The translations under genes and the position numbers were made by a program. Of a stretch of DNA of 64,000 nucleotides, positions 52,497-61,458 are shown one piece after another. Below the pieces are notes generated by a model. That model was not told the DNA's origin. It worked only from the letters and a program-made list of their open reading frames with translations, and made no database searches. The DNA comes from Polynucleobacter sp. JS-Mosq-20-D10. GTDB taxonomy: Bacteria > Pseudomonadota > Gammaproteobacteria > Burkholderiales > Burkholderiaceae. The number at the start of each line of letters is the position of its first letter. The first letter of the stretch is position 1. Location of the stretch: positions 369,004-433,003 of the forward strand of contig NZ_CP061305.1 in assembly GCF_018687755.1 (NCBI RefSeq), read 5' to 3'.

Positions 52497-52898
52497 ATGT
52501 CAAGAAAAGCAGCTCATAGATATGCGGAAAATGAGACGATGACTGCAGTCATGGGCGGTGATGCACGCGAGCTAATTGTGTTGATTCATCAGCGTATATT
52601 TGATCATTTAAAGTTAGCCAAGCAAGAGTTAGAAAGAGGCCAATTAGGAATTGAATACTTTGTCAAAGCAAGTGATTTAATTCAGCAGGGCTTGCTAGGT
52701 TGTTTAGATTACGAAAAGGGCAAAGATGTTGCCCATAATTTGAGTGCCATTTATGTGTGGTCCATGCAAGAGCTTTTAAGTGCTCGGGTAGCACGTTCAC
52801 CGGAGCGGGTCCAGGATGTGATGAATACACTGACTCCTCTATACGAAGCTTGGGTTGAGTTATCTCCCAACAGTGTTAGCCTTAGTCAAGCAAGTTAA
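52497..52898 (+). CDS. fliS: Flagellin export chaperone FliS
   Basis: 133 residues, helical; RELIVLIHQRIFDHLKLAKQ and VAHNLSAIYVWSMQELLSAR are typical FliS helices. It binds the C-terminus of flagellin in the cytoplasm and brings it to the export gate. No fliT follows, which is common in this group. Confidence 0.9.
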   Translation: MSRKAAHRYAENETMTAVMGGDARELIVLIHQRIFDHLKLAKQELERGQLGIEYFVKASDLIQQGLLGCLDYEKGKDVAHNLSAIYVWSMQELLSARVARSPERVQDVMNTLTPLYEAWVELSPNSVSLSQAS

Positions 52899-52978
52899 GA
52901 TCTGAATCAACAGAATAGGTGAACATAGCAAGTTCTCATTTTTTGGTCGCTAAGTAGTTTATTTAGCAGGGAGGTGGA

Positions 52979-54037
52979 GTGCCAATACCAATTCCTTCAA
53001 GCTTATCCATCAGCCCCATGGTGGATGTACGTAAAAATGACCTTGTTTCACCACCAGCGGCCCCATCTATTGTAGAAAGTCTCAGCGCAATAGATCCTCG
53101 TGTTGCATTGAATATGCCGATGCCAGTGGGAGATTCTGCTGCAGGCAATGCAGTCAGAACCGCCCTGCAAAATGGTAATCTCGCAGAATTAAAAACCATG
53201 CTGGAATCTGGTGAGCCTAGTGTTCAGCAAGCAGTTCTATTAGAAATTTCTAATCTGTCTTCAGGCAAATCTAATCTGTCAGCAAAGCTTTCACAGGCAA
53301 ATTTAACAAACCTAGTATCTGAGAATTTAAGCAAGATGGATAGTTTAGGAAGCGCCGCCTTAGGCCAATTACTTTCTGAAATCTTGATTGCCGATGCGCC
53401 AGAAGCAGCGCCCAGCACCCAAAATCCAGCCAACTTAAACCAGAAGAGTGTGGTGGTGAGTTGGCCAGAAATCGATCCCAGTAAGCTTAGTACTCAAGAT
53501 CCAAAAGCGGTCATGGGTGCTTTGTATCAAAGTTTGCAATCGTCAGGTATTTTTGCTGCCGATCAATTGAAGCGAGTACTGTTTCCTGCGGGAAGTACCG
53601 AGGAAAAAATGGATTCTTTTCTGACGGCAGGTGACCAGCGCAAAGCTAGTGAGCTCATGGCTCAATTATCAAATGATGCGCCAATCATTCGAGATTCAAT
53701 GCGCCTATTATTGCGTGGCGACTTGCTGTGGCAAGGTCAACTGATGCCGAATGTACAAGGTCGCCTATACCGTGAAGATGCTTGGCAATCAGATCCTCAT
53801 CAGCCAAATCAATTAGAAAAAGGCAGTCGTATAACTCTAGAAGTGGGCTTACCTAACCTAGGCCCTTTGAAGATTATTGGTACTCAGTTCGGCGAAAGCC
53901 TACAGTTAATTGTTCAGGCAGATCCAGTCGCGCATGCAACTATGTCGCAGGCCTTCGCTGAATTAGAGGAGCAATTGCACACGCAAATTGATTCAGAGAC
54001 GAGGATTAGTTTGGGTCAAGTGGAGGTATCTGGCTAA
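52979..54037 (+). CDS. FliK C-terminal-domain-like protein
   Basis: 352 residues starting at GTG, with GGGAGGTGGA just before it. The C-terminal part (ITLEVGLPNLGPLKIIGTQF, then LQLIVQADPVAHATMSQAFA ELEEQLHTQI in part) resembles the substrate-switch domain of FliK, while the N-terminal part is unrelated. In several betaproteobacteria a similar gene stands between fliS and fhlB. It overlaps fhlB by 1 bp, and a second, more standard fliK is at 63.3 kb. Confidence 0.7.
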   Translation: MPIPIPSSLSISPMVDVRKNDLVSPPAAPSIVESLSAIDPRVALNMPMPVGDSAAGNAVRTALQNGNLAELKTMLESGEPSVQQAVLLEISNLSSGKSNLSAKLSQANLTNLVSENLSKMDSLGSAALGQLLSEILIADAPEAAPSTQNPANLNQKSVVVSWPEIDPSKLSTQDPKAVMGALYQSLQSSGIFAADQLKRVLFPAGSTEEKMDSFLTAGDQRKASELMAQLSNDAPIIRDSMRLLLRGDLLWQGQLMPNVQGRLYREDAWQSDPHQPNQLEKGSRITLEVGLPNLGPLKIIGTQFGESLQLIVQADPVAHATMSQAFAELEEQLHTQIDSETRISLGQVEVSG

Positions 54038-54324
54038 TGCAAGAGAAGGAAGAGAAAAAAATCCTGAAGGCAGTAGCGCTAAAGTATGAAATGAATAGTG
54101 CTGCGCCTCGTATTACGGGGCAAGGCGAAGGTTTTATTGCTGAAGCCATTTTGGCAAAAGCGAAAGAATTGGGAATCCCGACTAAAGTAGAACCAGAATT
54201 AGTCGAGTTTTTAATGCAACTCAAATTAAACGAACAAGTGCCCCCCAAGCTCTATGCTGCTGTGGCAGAGGTGCTAGCGTGGGCTTATGAGTTAGATGGC
54301 AAAACGCTCGAAAGGCCTGCGTAA
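54037..54324 (+). CDS. fhlB: FhlB (FlhB C-terminal domain homologue)
   Basis: 95 residues that align with the cytoplasmic FlhB/EscU switch domain (AVALKYEMNSAAPRITGQGE, AKELGIPTKVEPELVEFLMQ, PKLYAAVAEVLAWAYEL). The NPTH autocleavage motif is replaced, so it is not self-cleaving. Such proteins can replace part of FlhB in export switching. It is coupled to the FliK-like gene. Confidence 0.85.
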   Translation: MQEKEEKKILKAVALKYEMNSAAPRITGQGEGFIAEAILAKAKELGIPTKVEPELVEFLMQLKLNEQVPPKLYAAVAEVLAWAYELDGKTLERPA

Positions 54325-54333
54325 TAATAAGCC

Positions 54334-54374
54334 CCTGATTACCAAAGGGAGGGTGCTTGAAGCAGAAAATCAGG
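54334..54374. other. Inverted repeat between convergent fhlB and fliE
   Basis: CCTGATT (54334-54340) and AATCAGG (54368-54374) enclose 27 bases including GCTTGAAGC. It may act as a terminator in either direction, although T runs are poor. Confidence 0.4.
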
Positions 54375-54392
54375 TGCAGTAAAGACTAAACC

Positions 54393-54740
54393 TTAGACCT
54401 GAAGATTGGTAACTTCTTTGTACGCGTCAACGAGCTTGTTGCGCACTGCGATCATGCCCTGCAGTGAAAGATTGGCTTTTTGCAAAGAAATAATCACGTC
54501 CTCTAATGAGGTATCTGATGCCCCAGTAGAAAAAGACTGAGCTTTTGCTTGAGCGCTGTTTGATGCGGTGTTGACATTCTCAATCGCATTTTTCAGAATG
54601 GCTGAGAAATCGACCCCATTGGTAGCTTGAGAATCTGTAGCGACAGGTTTACCACTAGCAGCAGCAGCAAGTGCTTGCATCCGGGTAATCATGGCATCTA
54701 CGTTAGGAGTACTCATCGTCATATTATCTAACAAAATCAA
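54393..54740 (-). CDS. fliE: Flagellar hook-basal body protein FliE
   Basis: 115 residues, helical, with the typical C-terminal block (LEDVIISLQKANLSLQGMIA VRNKLVDAYKEVTNLQV in part). It joins the MS-ring to the proximal rod. Its start overlaps the fleR stop by 4 bp, so in this genome fliE is transcribed with fleSR, away from fliF. Confidence 0.92.
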   Translation of the reverse strand: MILLDNMTMSTPNVDAMITRMQALAAAASGKPVATDSQATNGVDFSAILKNAIENVNTASNSAQAKAQSFSTGASDTSLEDVIISLQKANLSLQGMIAVRNKLVDAYKEVTNLQV

Positions 54741-56212
54741 TCATTAATAAAGCCAGACTCTTTATAAGATTTCAGCTTGTAACGTAATGCACGAGCCGAA
54801 ATTCCTAATATTTCCACTGCTTTGGTTCTATTGCCGTCTACTTTGGCCAAAACCTTCAGAATATGCTCACGCTCTACTGAATCAATATCTTGTCCAATCT
54901 CACCTATACCAGATGCAATATTTGTGCCACTTTTTGGGGCATCAACAATGGCCTCTTCAGCGGAGGGCAGGTCAGGAATGACATTTTTTGCCACCCTAGG
55001 TGGATTAATGCCTAAATCTTCCAGTTCCAAGTCTTCTGCCAAAATTTGATCACCATCAGCTAGTAATACGGCTCTTTGGATAATATTCTCTAGTTCCCGA
55101 ACATTACCTGGCCAAGAATGGGTTTGCAGCAAATTTTTTGCCCCCTCACTCAACATCAGCTGATCTCGGCCAATGTTCATGCGATAGCGGGATAAAAAGA
55201 AATCAGCGAGGGGTAATATATCCAGTGGCCGCTTACGAAGCTCGGCAACGTGGATTGGGAATACGGCCAGTCGGAAGTAAAGATCTTCCCGAAATTGACC
55301 ATTTTTAACCTGTTCTTGGAGGTTACGATTGGTTGCTGCTATGACCCTGACATCCGCTTGAATTAGTTCGGTAGAGCCAATTCGTTCCACCATTTTGTCT
55401 TGCAGCACTCGTAATAGCTTCGCTTGCAAAGATGCAGGCATTTCACCAATCTCATCTAGAAAAAGTGTACCCCTATGGGCTTGCTCAAATTTGCCGGTTT
55501 GGGCTTTGGTGGCGCCAGTAAAAGAACCCTTTTCATGTCCGAAAAGAATCGATTCCAGTAGGGTATCCGGAATCGCCGCACAGTTGATGGCTATATAGGG
55601 CCCATGAACTCTTTTGGAATGCAGGTGTATGTGACGCGCCACCAATTCCTTGCCAACACCAGATTGGCCCGTAACTAAAACACTCGTATCCGTCCCCGCT
55701 ACTCTCTCGCAGCGAGCAAATGTTGCAATCGTTTCAGGATCAGCAGCAATTAGTTGATGTGCAGGGCTGCGAATTTCAGAGCCTACTAGTTGTGAGCCTT
55801 GAATAGGAGTTACTACTTCAGATGTTTTAATGCAATCCGGTTGATTGCGCGCAATGATTTCAATGAGCTGTTGTGGCACAAATGGTTTAATTAAAAAATC
55901 CCTTGCACCGGCCCGCAGGGCTTCTACAGCTAGTTTGGCATCTGCAAAGGCCGTCATGATGACAACCGCAAGATCAGGACATTCTTTTTGAGTGATCTTC
56001 AGTAAATCTAATCCAGTCATTCCTGGTAATTTGTAATCGGTCACTAAAACAGTTTTTAGATCTGCACGTAGTAAAGGTATGACTGTTTCAGCACGTTGGT
56101 GTGTCACAAAGTCGATCTTATTCATGCGTAAAGTGACGGCAATTGCCTCTCTGAGGTCCTCATCATCTTCAATTAAGATCACAGGAAATGGATTTGGGTC
56201 GCTGGCACGCAT
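54737..56212 (-). CDS. fleR: Sigma-54-dependent flagellar response regulator FleR
   Basis: 491 residues: receiver domain (acidic pocket EDDED, phospho-acceptor D59, K109), AAA+ domain with Walker A GQSGVGKE (182-189), GSFTGA (229-234; Ser instead of the usual Ala in the sigma-54 contact loop), and a Fis-type HTH at the C-terminus (EREHILKVLAKVDGNRTKAV). Resembles FleR/FlrC, activator of mid-class flagellar genes. It lies 14 bp after fleS. Confidence 0.9.
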   Translation of the reverse strand: MRASDPNPFPVILIEDDEDLREAIAVTLRMNKIDFVTHQRAETVIPLLRADLKTVLVTDYKLPGMTGLDLLKITQKECPDLAVVIMTAFADAKLAVEALRAGARDFLIKPFVPQQLIEIIARNQPDCIKTSEVVTPIQGSQLVGSEIRSPAHQLIAADPETIATFARCERVAGTDTSVLVTGQSGVGKELVARHIHLHSKRVHGPYIAINCAAIPDTLLESILFGHEKGSFTGATKAQTGKFEQAHRGTLFLDEIGEMPASLQAKLLRVLQDKMVERIGSTELIQADVRVIAATNRNLQEQVKNGQFREDLYFRLAVFPIHVAELRKRPLDILPLADFFLSRYRMNIGRDQLMLSEGAKNLLQTHSWPGNVRELENIIQRAVLLADGDQILAEDLELEDLGINPPRVAKNVIPDLPSAEEAIVDAPKSGTNIASGIGEIGQDIDSVEREHILKVLAKVDGNRTKAVEILGISARALRYKLKSYKESGFIND

Positions 56213-56226
56213 AGAAGTTTTCTGGG

Positions 56227-57381
56227 TTAATGAATTAAGGATGATTGGTCATAAGGGAGGTTGATCTTAAAGACTGCCCCGTGTTTAGAGCTCTCCGCGC
56301 TGATACTGCCTCGGTGCGTTTCAATGGTATTTTTTGCAATAGAAAGACCAAGCCCTGTGCCATTGGCGCTAGTGGTGGCAAAGGGTTCAAATAAGGAATT
56401 GAGCATCTCCCTTGGGATGCCTGGGCCTTGATCAGAAATCGTAATCGTTAGCATTTGCTGATCGCTGGTAGCTATCAAACTGACCGTCTCATTTGCTTTA
56501 GAAACTGCGAGCGCATTTTCCAGGATTGCAACAATGGCATTAGATATTGCTTTGGGCTCTACCAATAAATTTCCTTGATTGATATTGGTAGTGGAGACCG
56601 ACAAACTGACTTCCTTGGCTTTAAAGAGAAACTGAATACTTGCTTGAGCCTCTTCAATGATTTGGGTAGCATTGACTAATACTGTCTTATTTGGTTTATT
56701 TGAAATAAAGCGCAACATGTCTTGGGATAGTTTCTCAAGATCTAATAATTGTTTACGCAGGCGATCAGCAAACTCTTTGGCTGTATCGGCATTAATCTCT
56801 CCATCACAAAGATGGGAGGCGTAAAGTAGGGCGGTTGCTAGCGGCGTACGAAACTGATGGGCGATGCCAGCGGCCATGCGCCCCATTGCCGCCAAACGAT
56901 TTTCTCGTTGCGTTTCTTCATGTCGCAAAATATTGGCTGTGATATCTTGAATTTGAATAAAACTGCGCGAGCCTTCGTTGATCCGAATGACTTGCACCGT
57001 TTTTTGTAAGCGCTGATGAACACCCTTTTCTGCAATGACATATTCCCCTGGCGTGATAGAGGCTAGCCAATCTGACGGAATTTCAAAAGTTGCCCCTGGT
57101 TTTAATTTGGGAAGAAATATCAGCACTGCTGGGTTGTGTAATAAAACCACTTCGTTTTCCAGCAAGATAACGCCTGCTGGAATGGCATTGAGCAAAATCG
57201 CCAAGCGTTGATTCGACTTTTGGAGTTCGCTACTAAGCTCGTTGATCTTGTCCTGCAGGGCAGTTTGTTGGGCCTCGAGCTTCTGGGATTCCGCGTAGAA
57301 AATGGCAAAAGCCTCCTCCAGATGTTTAGTGGCATCTAGCGTGTCCTGCTCGGGAGGTAATTTGCTGGTATCTGGGGTCAA
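56227..57381 (-). CDS. fleS: Flagellar sensor histidine kinase FleS
   Basis: 384 residues, no transmembrane helices: an N-terminal coiled coil (ESQKLEAQQTALQDKINELS), a PAS-like domain, HisKA with phospho-acceptor H175 (GIAHQFRTPL), and HATPase_c (N box AILENALAVS, G1 ISDQGPGIP, G2 GTGLGLSIAKN). It phosphorylates FleR. Starts at TTG 57381 in the divergent region before fliF. Confidence 0.88.
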   Translation of the reverse strand: MTPDTSKLPPEQDTLDATKHLEEAFAIFYAESQKLEAQQTALQDKINELSSELQKSNQRLAILLNAIPAGVILLENEVVLLHNPAVLIFLPKLKPGATFEIPSDWLASITPGEYVIAEKGVHQRLQKTVQVIRINEGSRSFIQIQDITANILRHEETQRENRLAAMGRMAAGIAHQFRTPLATALLYASHLCDGEINADTAKEFADRLRKQLLDLEKLSQDMLRFISNKPNKTVLVNATQIIEEAQASIQFLFKAKEVSLSVSTTNINQGNLLVEPKAISNAIVAILENALAVSKANETVSLIATSDQQMLTITISDQGPGIPREMLNSLFEPFATTSANGTGLGLSIAKNTIETHRGSISAESSKHGAVFKINLPYDQSSLIH

Positions 57382-57411
57382 TGAGCGATTTTTTAAGGGA
57401 TGTGATGAGTA

Positions 57412-57424
57412 GGCAATATTTGCC
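57412..57424. promoter_or_regulatory. Inverted-repeat site GGCAA-TAT-TTGCC between fleS and fliF
   Basis: A perfect 5-bp inverted repeat around TAT, 31 bp from the fleS start codon. Related sites lie before flhA (48338-48350, 48412-48424) and a small gene (33793-33807). TAGGCAA also recurs at 57461 and 57470. Confidence 0.65.
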
Positions 57425-57462
57425 GTTTTTTATAAAATAGGACTTAAGGATATCAACATTTA

Positions 57463-57497
57463 GGCAAAATAGGCAAAAATGTTCTATATATAGTGTT
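57463..57497 (+). promoter_or_regulatory. Candidate fliF promoter with shared flagellar layout
   Basis: GGCAAAATA (57463-57471), 17 bases, TATAGT (57489-57494) and GTT. The layout and the 12-base ATATATAGTGTT block (57486-57497) are shared with the flhA promoter. The -35 position lacks TTGACA, so activation by a protein at GGCAA is likely. Predicted leader about 43 bases. Confidence 0.65.
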
Positions 57498-57543
57498 ATG
57501 ATCACTTTCAGAATCAGCCCTGACATGACGGAATCTATCAAAA

Positions 57544-59493
57544 TTGAGTGAAGAAACGCAACCCGGAATACAGGAAAGCGAACGAGATGCGGCAGTAGTC
57601 AATATTGGCTCGCAGGTTGCCGCAGCCCCGGTAGCCCCATCCAGCGCTTTTAGCGCGGGCGGTGCAGTACTCCCTCAAAGTTTGTTAGGTCTACAAAATC
57701 GCATTAAAGCACTCAACGCTCAGCAACGCCTGATTTTGTCAGCAGCAGTATTTTTGGTGATTGCAGTACTCGTATTTGTCTCTGTCTCTGGAAAAAGTAA
57801 GGACGACTACCGTATTTTGTTTTCGAGCATTAATGAGCGAGATGGGGCGGCGATCGTAGCGGCTTTACAACAAATGAATGTGCCTTACAAGTTCACCGAG
57901 GGTGGGGCAGCCATACTAGTACCCGAATCTGCTGTTTATGAAACCCGTCTCCGTTTGGCGGGCCAAGGCTTACCTAAGGCTGGTAATGTGGGTTTTGAGT
58001 TACTCGAAAACCAAAAAATGGGAACCAGCCAGTTCGTAGAGCAGGTCAATTACCAGCGAGGCTTAGAAGGTGAGTTAGCCCGCAGTATTAGCTCCTTAGC
58101 ACAAGTTAAATCTGCCAGAGTTATGCTAGCGATTCCAAAGCAAACCGCTTTTATGCGTGAGCAGGAAAAGCCCACTGCCTCTGTCATTGTGACAATGCAT
58201 CCTGGACGTTTTTTAGATCCTCAGCAAGTTGCAGCAATTACCAATTTAGTGGGCTCTTCTGTTCCAAATCTTGGACCCGCAAATGTTACGATTGTTGATT
58301 CAGAAGGCAGTTTGCTTGCGCCTAATGCACAGCGTCTTGCAGGGTTAGACAGCACGCAATTGAAGTATGTTGCCGAACTCGAGGGCGCGCTATCCAAACG
58401 AGTTCAATCGATCTTGGAGCCTGTCACTGGTAAGGAAAATGTCCGAGCGCAAGTAACAGTGGATATGGATTTTGGCGAGCTAGAAAGAACTGAAGAAACT
58501 TTTGGCCGTAATTCGCCACCCAATCAGTCTTCGATTCGCAGTCAACAAACCAATGAGGCTGCCACTCCCAGCTCGACTACCTCTGGTGTTCCTGGCGCTT
58601 TAACCAATCAAGCGCCGGGTGCTGGGCAAGCGCCGATCAATACTCAAGCGGCTACGGGTGGAGCGGGACCACAAAATCTCAACGCACCTCCCACTAGTTC
58701 AGGATCGAGCACCAGCAATATTAAAAAAGATGCCACGATCAATTACGAGCTTGACCGCGCTATTCAGAGAATTAAGTCTGAAAAAGGTCAAGTCAGAAGA
58801 GTTTCTGCTGGCGTGGTGGTGAACTATAAACAACCCGCTGGTGTAGACAAGGATGGTAAGCCACGTAAGCCAATTCCATATAACGCTAAAGAGCTTGATC
58901 AAATCAATAATTTAGTGAGGGATGCAGTCGGCTTTTCGGAACGTCGTGGCGATAGTGTCAGCGTTGCAAACATTCCATTTAAGGTGGAGGTGAGTGATGA
59001 GCCGCCGTTTTATAAGCAGCCTGGAATCATTGAGTTAAGTAAAGAATTCTTCAAGTTTGCAATTATTTTAGGTTCGCTTGGTTTAATATTTTTTGGAGTC
59101 GTGCGCCCCTTACTCTTTCCTCCGAAAAAGGACGAAGTTCTGGAAGAGCAGCGTATTGAGGAAGAGTTTGACGAGAAGATTAAAGCGGAAATGGCGCAGA
59201 TGGATCCTCGGGCGCGTGAAAAGCGCCGCATGGAGGTCGAGTTGTTGCGCGAGCGCCAGCGCCTTGCTGAAGAAGAAGAGCGAACTAGAGCTGAGGAAGA
59301 GCGCAAACGGACAGAGGAAGAGCGTAAACGGATCGACGAAGAGAAGAAGCAAGAGTACGACGAACTACTTCAGTACGCTAAGGATTTTGTGGAAAATAAT
59401 CCTAGAGCAGTTTCTGCAATTTTCAAAGAGTGGCTGTCTGAAGATGCGGCAAAGCAAAATGCAGGCGCGGCTGAAGCTGCGCCAGCCGCATAA
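57544..59493 (+). CDS. fliF: Flagellar MS-ring protein FliF
   Basis: 649 residues: transmembrane helix 1 (about 62-82, LILSAAVFLVIAVLVFVSVS), the ring-building motif domains (SASVIVTMHPGRFLDPQQVA, LEGALSKRVQSILEPVTGKE), a serine/proline-rich loop, a second helix (FAIILGSLGLIFFGVVRPLL), and a cytoplasmic tail that binds FliG, with a long charged helix (AEEERKRTEEERKRIDEEKK). Starts at TTG 57544. First gene of fliFGHIJK. Confidence 0.94.
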   Translation: MSEETQPGIQESERDAAVVNIGSQVAAAPVAPSSAFSAGGAVLPQSLLGLQNRIKALNAQQRLILSAAVFLVIAVLVFVSVSGKSKDDYRILFSSINERDGAAIVAALQQMNVPYKFTEGGAAILVPESAVYETRLRLAGQGLPKAGNVGFELLENQKMGTSQFVEQVNYQRGLEGELARSISSLAQVKSARVMLAIPKQTAFMREQEKPTASVIVTMHPGRFLDPQQVAAITNLVGSSVPNLGPANVTIVDSEGSLLAPNAQRLAGLDSTQLKYVAELEGALSKRVQSILEPVTGKENVRAQVTVDMDFGELERTEETFGRNSPPNQSSIRSQQTNEAATPSSTTSGVPGALTNQAPGAGQAPINTQAATGGAGPQNLNAPPTSSGSSTSNIKKDATINYELDRAIQRIKSEKGQVRRVSAGVVVNYKQPAGVDKDGKPRKPIPYNAKELDQINNLVRDAVGFSERRGDSVSVANIPFKVEVSDEPPFYKQPGIIELSKEFFKFAIILGSLGLIFFGVVRPLLFPPKKDEVLEEQRIEEEFDEKIKAEMAQMDPRAREKRRMEVELLRERQRLAEEEERTRAEEERKRTEEERKRIDEEKKQEYDELLQYAKDFVENNPRAVSAIFKEWLSEDAAKQNAGAAEAAPAA

Positions 59494-59510
59494 CATGAGG
59501 AGAATCTGTT

Positions 59511-60605
59511 TTGGCTGATGAAGCTCCCGTAGAAAAATCGTTATCGATAGCAGAGGCTCTGAAAGAGGGTGTCAAAGCTGCCCCTGTTGGCGGTACGATT
59601 TCTTTCGATGATTTGGATGGCGCTTCTCGTGCTGCTGTAATTCTTTTGGCGGTTGGTGCTGAATCTGCCGCTAACGTGATGCGCGGCATGACTCCTTTTG
59701 AAGTGCAACGCCTCTCAGGAAAGATGGCCGTAGTGCGTTCCTTAAGTAGAGATTTGGTGTTGGAAGTGCTGCGGCAATTTAAGGATGTCAGCTCTAACAA
59801 CACCCAAGTTGCATTTGATACTGATGACTTTATGCAAAACATGCTTACCAAAGCAATGGGCGCAGAGGGAGCTTCAGATCTATTAGGGCGCCTTGAGTCT
59901 ACGCTGGATATGTCTGGTATCGAAACTCTGAAGCGCATGGAGTCAGATGTTCTGTACGAGCTCATCAAAAATGAACACCCGCAGATTATTGCAACAGTGA
60001 TGGTGTTCTTGGATCCTACGCAAGCGGCTGGCTTGCTTAAGTTATTCCAAGATGAACTGCGTAACGAACTGATTTTACGTATCGCTCTTTTAGAAAAAGT
60101 GCAGCCAGCTGCTCTGAAGGAGTTGAACGAAGTAATGTCTCGCTCTTCAGGTCCAGATTCGGATTTCCGTCGCAGTACTGTGGGCGGCGTAGTGCCTACT
60201 GCCGAGATTTTGAATATGCTCTCGGGTGGTTTGGATAAAGTCGCTTTAGAAAATATTCGAAACTACAACAGTGACTTGGCAGATGCCATTCAAGAAAAAA
60301 TGTTTGTCTTCGAAGACTTTTTGGAGTTGGAAGATCGTTCATTGCAGACCTTATTGACAGAGGTTCCGCAAGAAACACTCATCATTGCATTAAAAGGCGC
60401 CAGTCCTAAATTGCGTGAAAAAATCTTTAAGAATATGGCAAAACGTTCTGCCGATACGGTGCGTGAGGATCTTGAAACAAGACCACCTGTGAAGGTGATT
60501 GAAGTCGAGTTAAGCCAGAAAGATGTGATTGCAATTGCCCGTGCCTTAAGTGAAGAGGGTCGAGTCAATATGGAGAGAGGTAAGTCCGCTGATGCCTTCC
60601 TCTGA
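59511..60605 (+). CDS. fliG: Flagellar motor switch protein FliG
   Basis: 364 residues with FliG_N, FliG_M (GIETLKRMESDVLYELIKNE, HPQIIATVMVFL; EHPQ motif) and FliG_C (FVFEDFLELEDRSLQTLLTE; charged torque helix). Couples MS ring and stator. TTG start with AGGAG before it. The N-terminal 30 residues are longer than usual. Overlaps fliH by 14 bp. Confidence 0.94.
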   Translation: MADEAPVEKSLSIAEALKEGVKAAPVGGTISFDDLDGASRAAVILLAVGAESAANVMRGMTPFEVQRLSGKMAVVRSLSRDLVLEVLRQFKDVSSNNTQVAFDTDDFMQNMLTKAMGAEGASDLLGRLESTLDMSGIETLKRMESDVLYELIKNEHPQIIATVMVFLDPTQAAGLLKLFQDELRNELILRIALLEKVQPAALKELNEVMSRSSGPDSDFRRSTVGGVVPTAEILNMLSGGLDKVALENIRNYNSDLADAIQEKMFVFEDFLELEDRSLQTLLTEVPQETLIIALKGASPKLREKIFKNMAKRSADTVREDLETRPPVKVIEVELSQKDVIAIARALSEEGRVNMERGKSADAFL

Positions 60606-61458
60606 TGAGGACTCCTTGCTAACGCGATGGGAGCCACCTTCTTTTGATCCTCCGAAGCCTCCTAAGCCACCCAAGGTGGCTCCGATTTACTACCCTACTG
60701 TTGAAGAAGTCGAAGCCATTCGCGAAGCAGCTTACAAAGAAGCTTATGAGCTTGGTTCTAATCAAGGCTTTGTAGAAGGCCGTGAGGCGGGTTATGACGA
60801 GGGTAAGGCAAGTGGTCATGACGAGGGATATAAAGCGGGGTACCAAGATGCAGAGGAAGAGACGCTGCGCTTGCAAAATGCTTTGGGACAGCTTTTAGAG
60901 GCGGTGAGTGGTATGCCTGAGGCAATTGCTGAACCTCTGACACAGTTCAGTTTTGAAATCGCCTCCCGTTTAAGTGCAAACAGCTCAATGGAGCGTGCTC
61001 CCTTTGTCATGGCGGTGCAAGAAGCGCTGATGCGTTTACCTCGACCTGGTGAGAATCTTTATCTCCGCTTACGCGCTCAAGAAGTAGAAACTTGGCGAAA
61101 GATTGTTGAAGATCCCGGTTTGCCATTTAATTGCACGATCTTGGTGGATGCTGATGTTCGCCCTGGGCACGCTTATGTGGAGGTGAGTGGTGCTCGTATT
61201 GATGTGGGGGCAGAAGCGCGTATCGCATTAGTCAAGACCGCTTTAGGTTTAGGTGATGCAGCAATGCAAGAGGAAAAAGGGATTGATCCAAAAACCACTG
61301 CCGCACTCTTAGATCATCAGTCTGATAGTGAGTCGCAGATCGAAGATGAGTCTCATACCGCAGATGAGTTGCATGCTGAAGTAGATGATTTTGATTCTGT
61401 TAAAAGCATAGAGAGTGATTCTGAAATGGATCCCGATAATCGGGCGAACCCAATATGA
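60592..61458 (+). CDS. fliH: Flagellar export ATPase regulator FliH
   Basis: About 288 residues: proline-rich start (PPSFDPPKPPKPPKVAP), the GxxxG-rich helix of FliH (ELGSNQGFVEGREAGYDEGK, ASGHDEGYKAGYQD) and a C-terminal domain (FVMAVQEALMRLPRPGENLY LRLRAQEVETW in part). An acidic tail of about 55 residues is longer than usual. ATG 60592 follows AGAGAGG; it regulates FliI. Confidence 0.88.
   Translation: MPSSDEDSLLTRWEPPSFDPPKPPKPPKVAPIYYPTVEEVEAIREAAYKEAYELGSNQGFVEGREAGYDEGKASGHDEGYKAGYQDAEEETLRLQNALGQLLEAVSGMPEAIAEPLTQFSFEIASRLSANSSMERAPFVMAVQEALMRLPRPGENLYLRLRAQEVETWRKIVEDPGLPFNCTILVDADVRPGHAYVEVSGARIDVGAEARIALVKTALGLGDAAMQEEKGIDPKTTAALLDHQSDSESQIEDESHTADELHAEVDDFDSVKSIESDSEMDPDNRANPI

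Noticed and set aside
33540..58000. FlhDC-type binding boxes before class II flagellar genes
   Set aside because: No paired sequences like the enterobacterial FlhDC box were recognised before fliF or flhA; the GGCAA-type repeats do not fit that consensus.
61433..61445. CCCGATAATCGGG palindrome before fliI
   Set aside because: It lies inside the fliH coding end and is too tight for a stable hairpin; probably codon coincidence.
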